This document shows, in pieces, positions 6,434-6,458 of a stretch of 6,458 bases of DNA (the first letter of the stretch is position 1; every line of letters begins with the position of its first letter). Source of the DNA: Paracoccaceae bacterium (lineage in GTDB: Bacteria; Pseudomonadota; Alphaproteobacteria; Rhodobacterales; Rhodobacteraceae). Both the position numbers and the translations under genes were made by a program. The stretch covers positions 17,105 through 23,562 of the forward strand of contig NVQY01000017.1 in NCBI GenBank assembly GCA_002400675.1, in the 5' to 3' direction. A model generated the notes under the pieces. The model saw only the letters and a list, made by a program, of their open reading frames with translations. It searched no databases and had not been told where the DNA came from.

Positions 6434-6458
6434 CCGAACCGGTTCAGGCCCGGTTCGG
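6434..6458. repeat. 9-bp perfect inverted repeat upstream of pstC
   Basis: CCGAACCGG (6434-6442) and CCGGTTCGG (6450-6458) are exact reverse complements with a 7-nt loop. The right arm reaches the last base of the window, so the stem may be longer. In the minus-strand transcript this gives a strong GC-rich hairpin 26 nt before the pstC ATG. No run of U follows it, so it does not look like an intrinsic terminator. Its place, in the likely pstS-pstC gap, is where partial terminators or RNA-stabilising hairpins often lower permease expression relative to the binding protein. That role is inferred. Confidence 0.75.

Overview
The window reads as chromosomal DNA of an alphaproteobacterium, most likely a Rhodobacterales/Rhodobacteraceae member. 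This rests on the gene order pstC-pstA-pstB-phoU-phoB, on a PstA with the long N-terminal periplasmic insert usual in alphaproteobacteria, on GC-rich coding sequence, and on the look of the proteins. No 16S rRNA or other lineage marker is present, so the placement is an inference.

Right part (about 1970-6458, minus strand): the high-affinity phosphate uptake and signalling operon. It runs from pstC (PstC permease) through pstA (PstA permease), pstB (ATPase) and phoU (negative regulator) to phoB (response regulator). The genes are packed tightly: pstC and pstA overlap by 8 nt, 2 nt separate pstA from pstB, 8 nt separate pstB from phoU (the pstB stop lies inside the phoU Shine-Dalgarno), and 35 nt separate phoU from phoB. 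phoB appears to start at TTG. pstS, and possibly the sensor kinase phoR, are expected just beyond the right edge. A 9-bp perfect inverted repeat sits upstream of pstC at that edge and may set pstC expression below that of the gene before it. The PstABC channel and ATPase import phosphate. PhoU links transporter state to the PhoR/PhoB two-component system, and PhoB controls the Pho regulon.

Middle (about 1048-1969): a small plus-strand gene for an antibiotic-biosynthesis-monooxygenase-fold protein (1533-1835) converges on phoB. Upstream of it lies a 485-bp stretch with no intact gene. On the minus strand this stretch holds what looks like a decayed fragment of a D-2-hydroxyacid dehydrogenase.

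Left part (1-1047, minus strand): two small exported proteins that probably form an operon. The first has a discoidin-like, NADase-type glycan-binding domain and the second has a bacterial SH3-like domain. A perfect 14-bp tandem duplication lies between them. The first 82 bases hold no supportable gene.

Most of the window is ordinary, well-understood phosphate-uptake machinery. I found no convincing new system. The points that merit a second look are the dehydrogenase relic, the inverted repeat before pstC, the compact PstC paired with an extended PstA, the TTG start of phoB, and the two-gene exported module.
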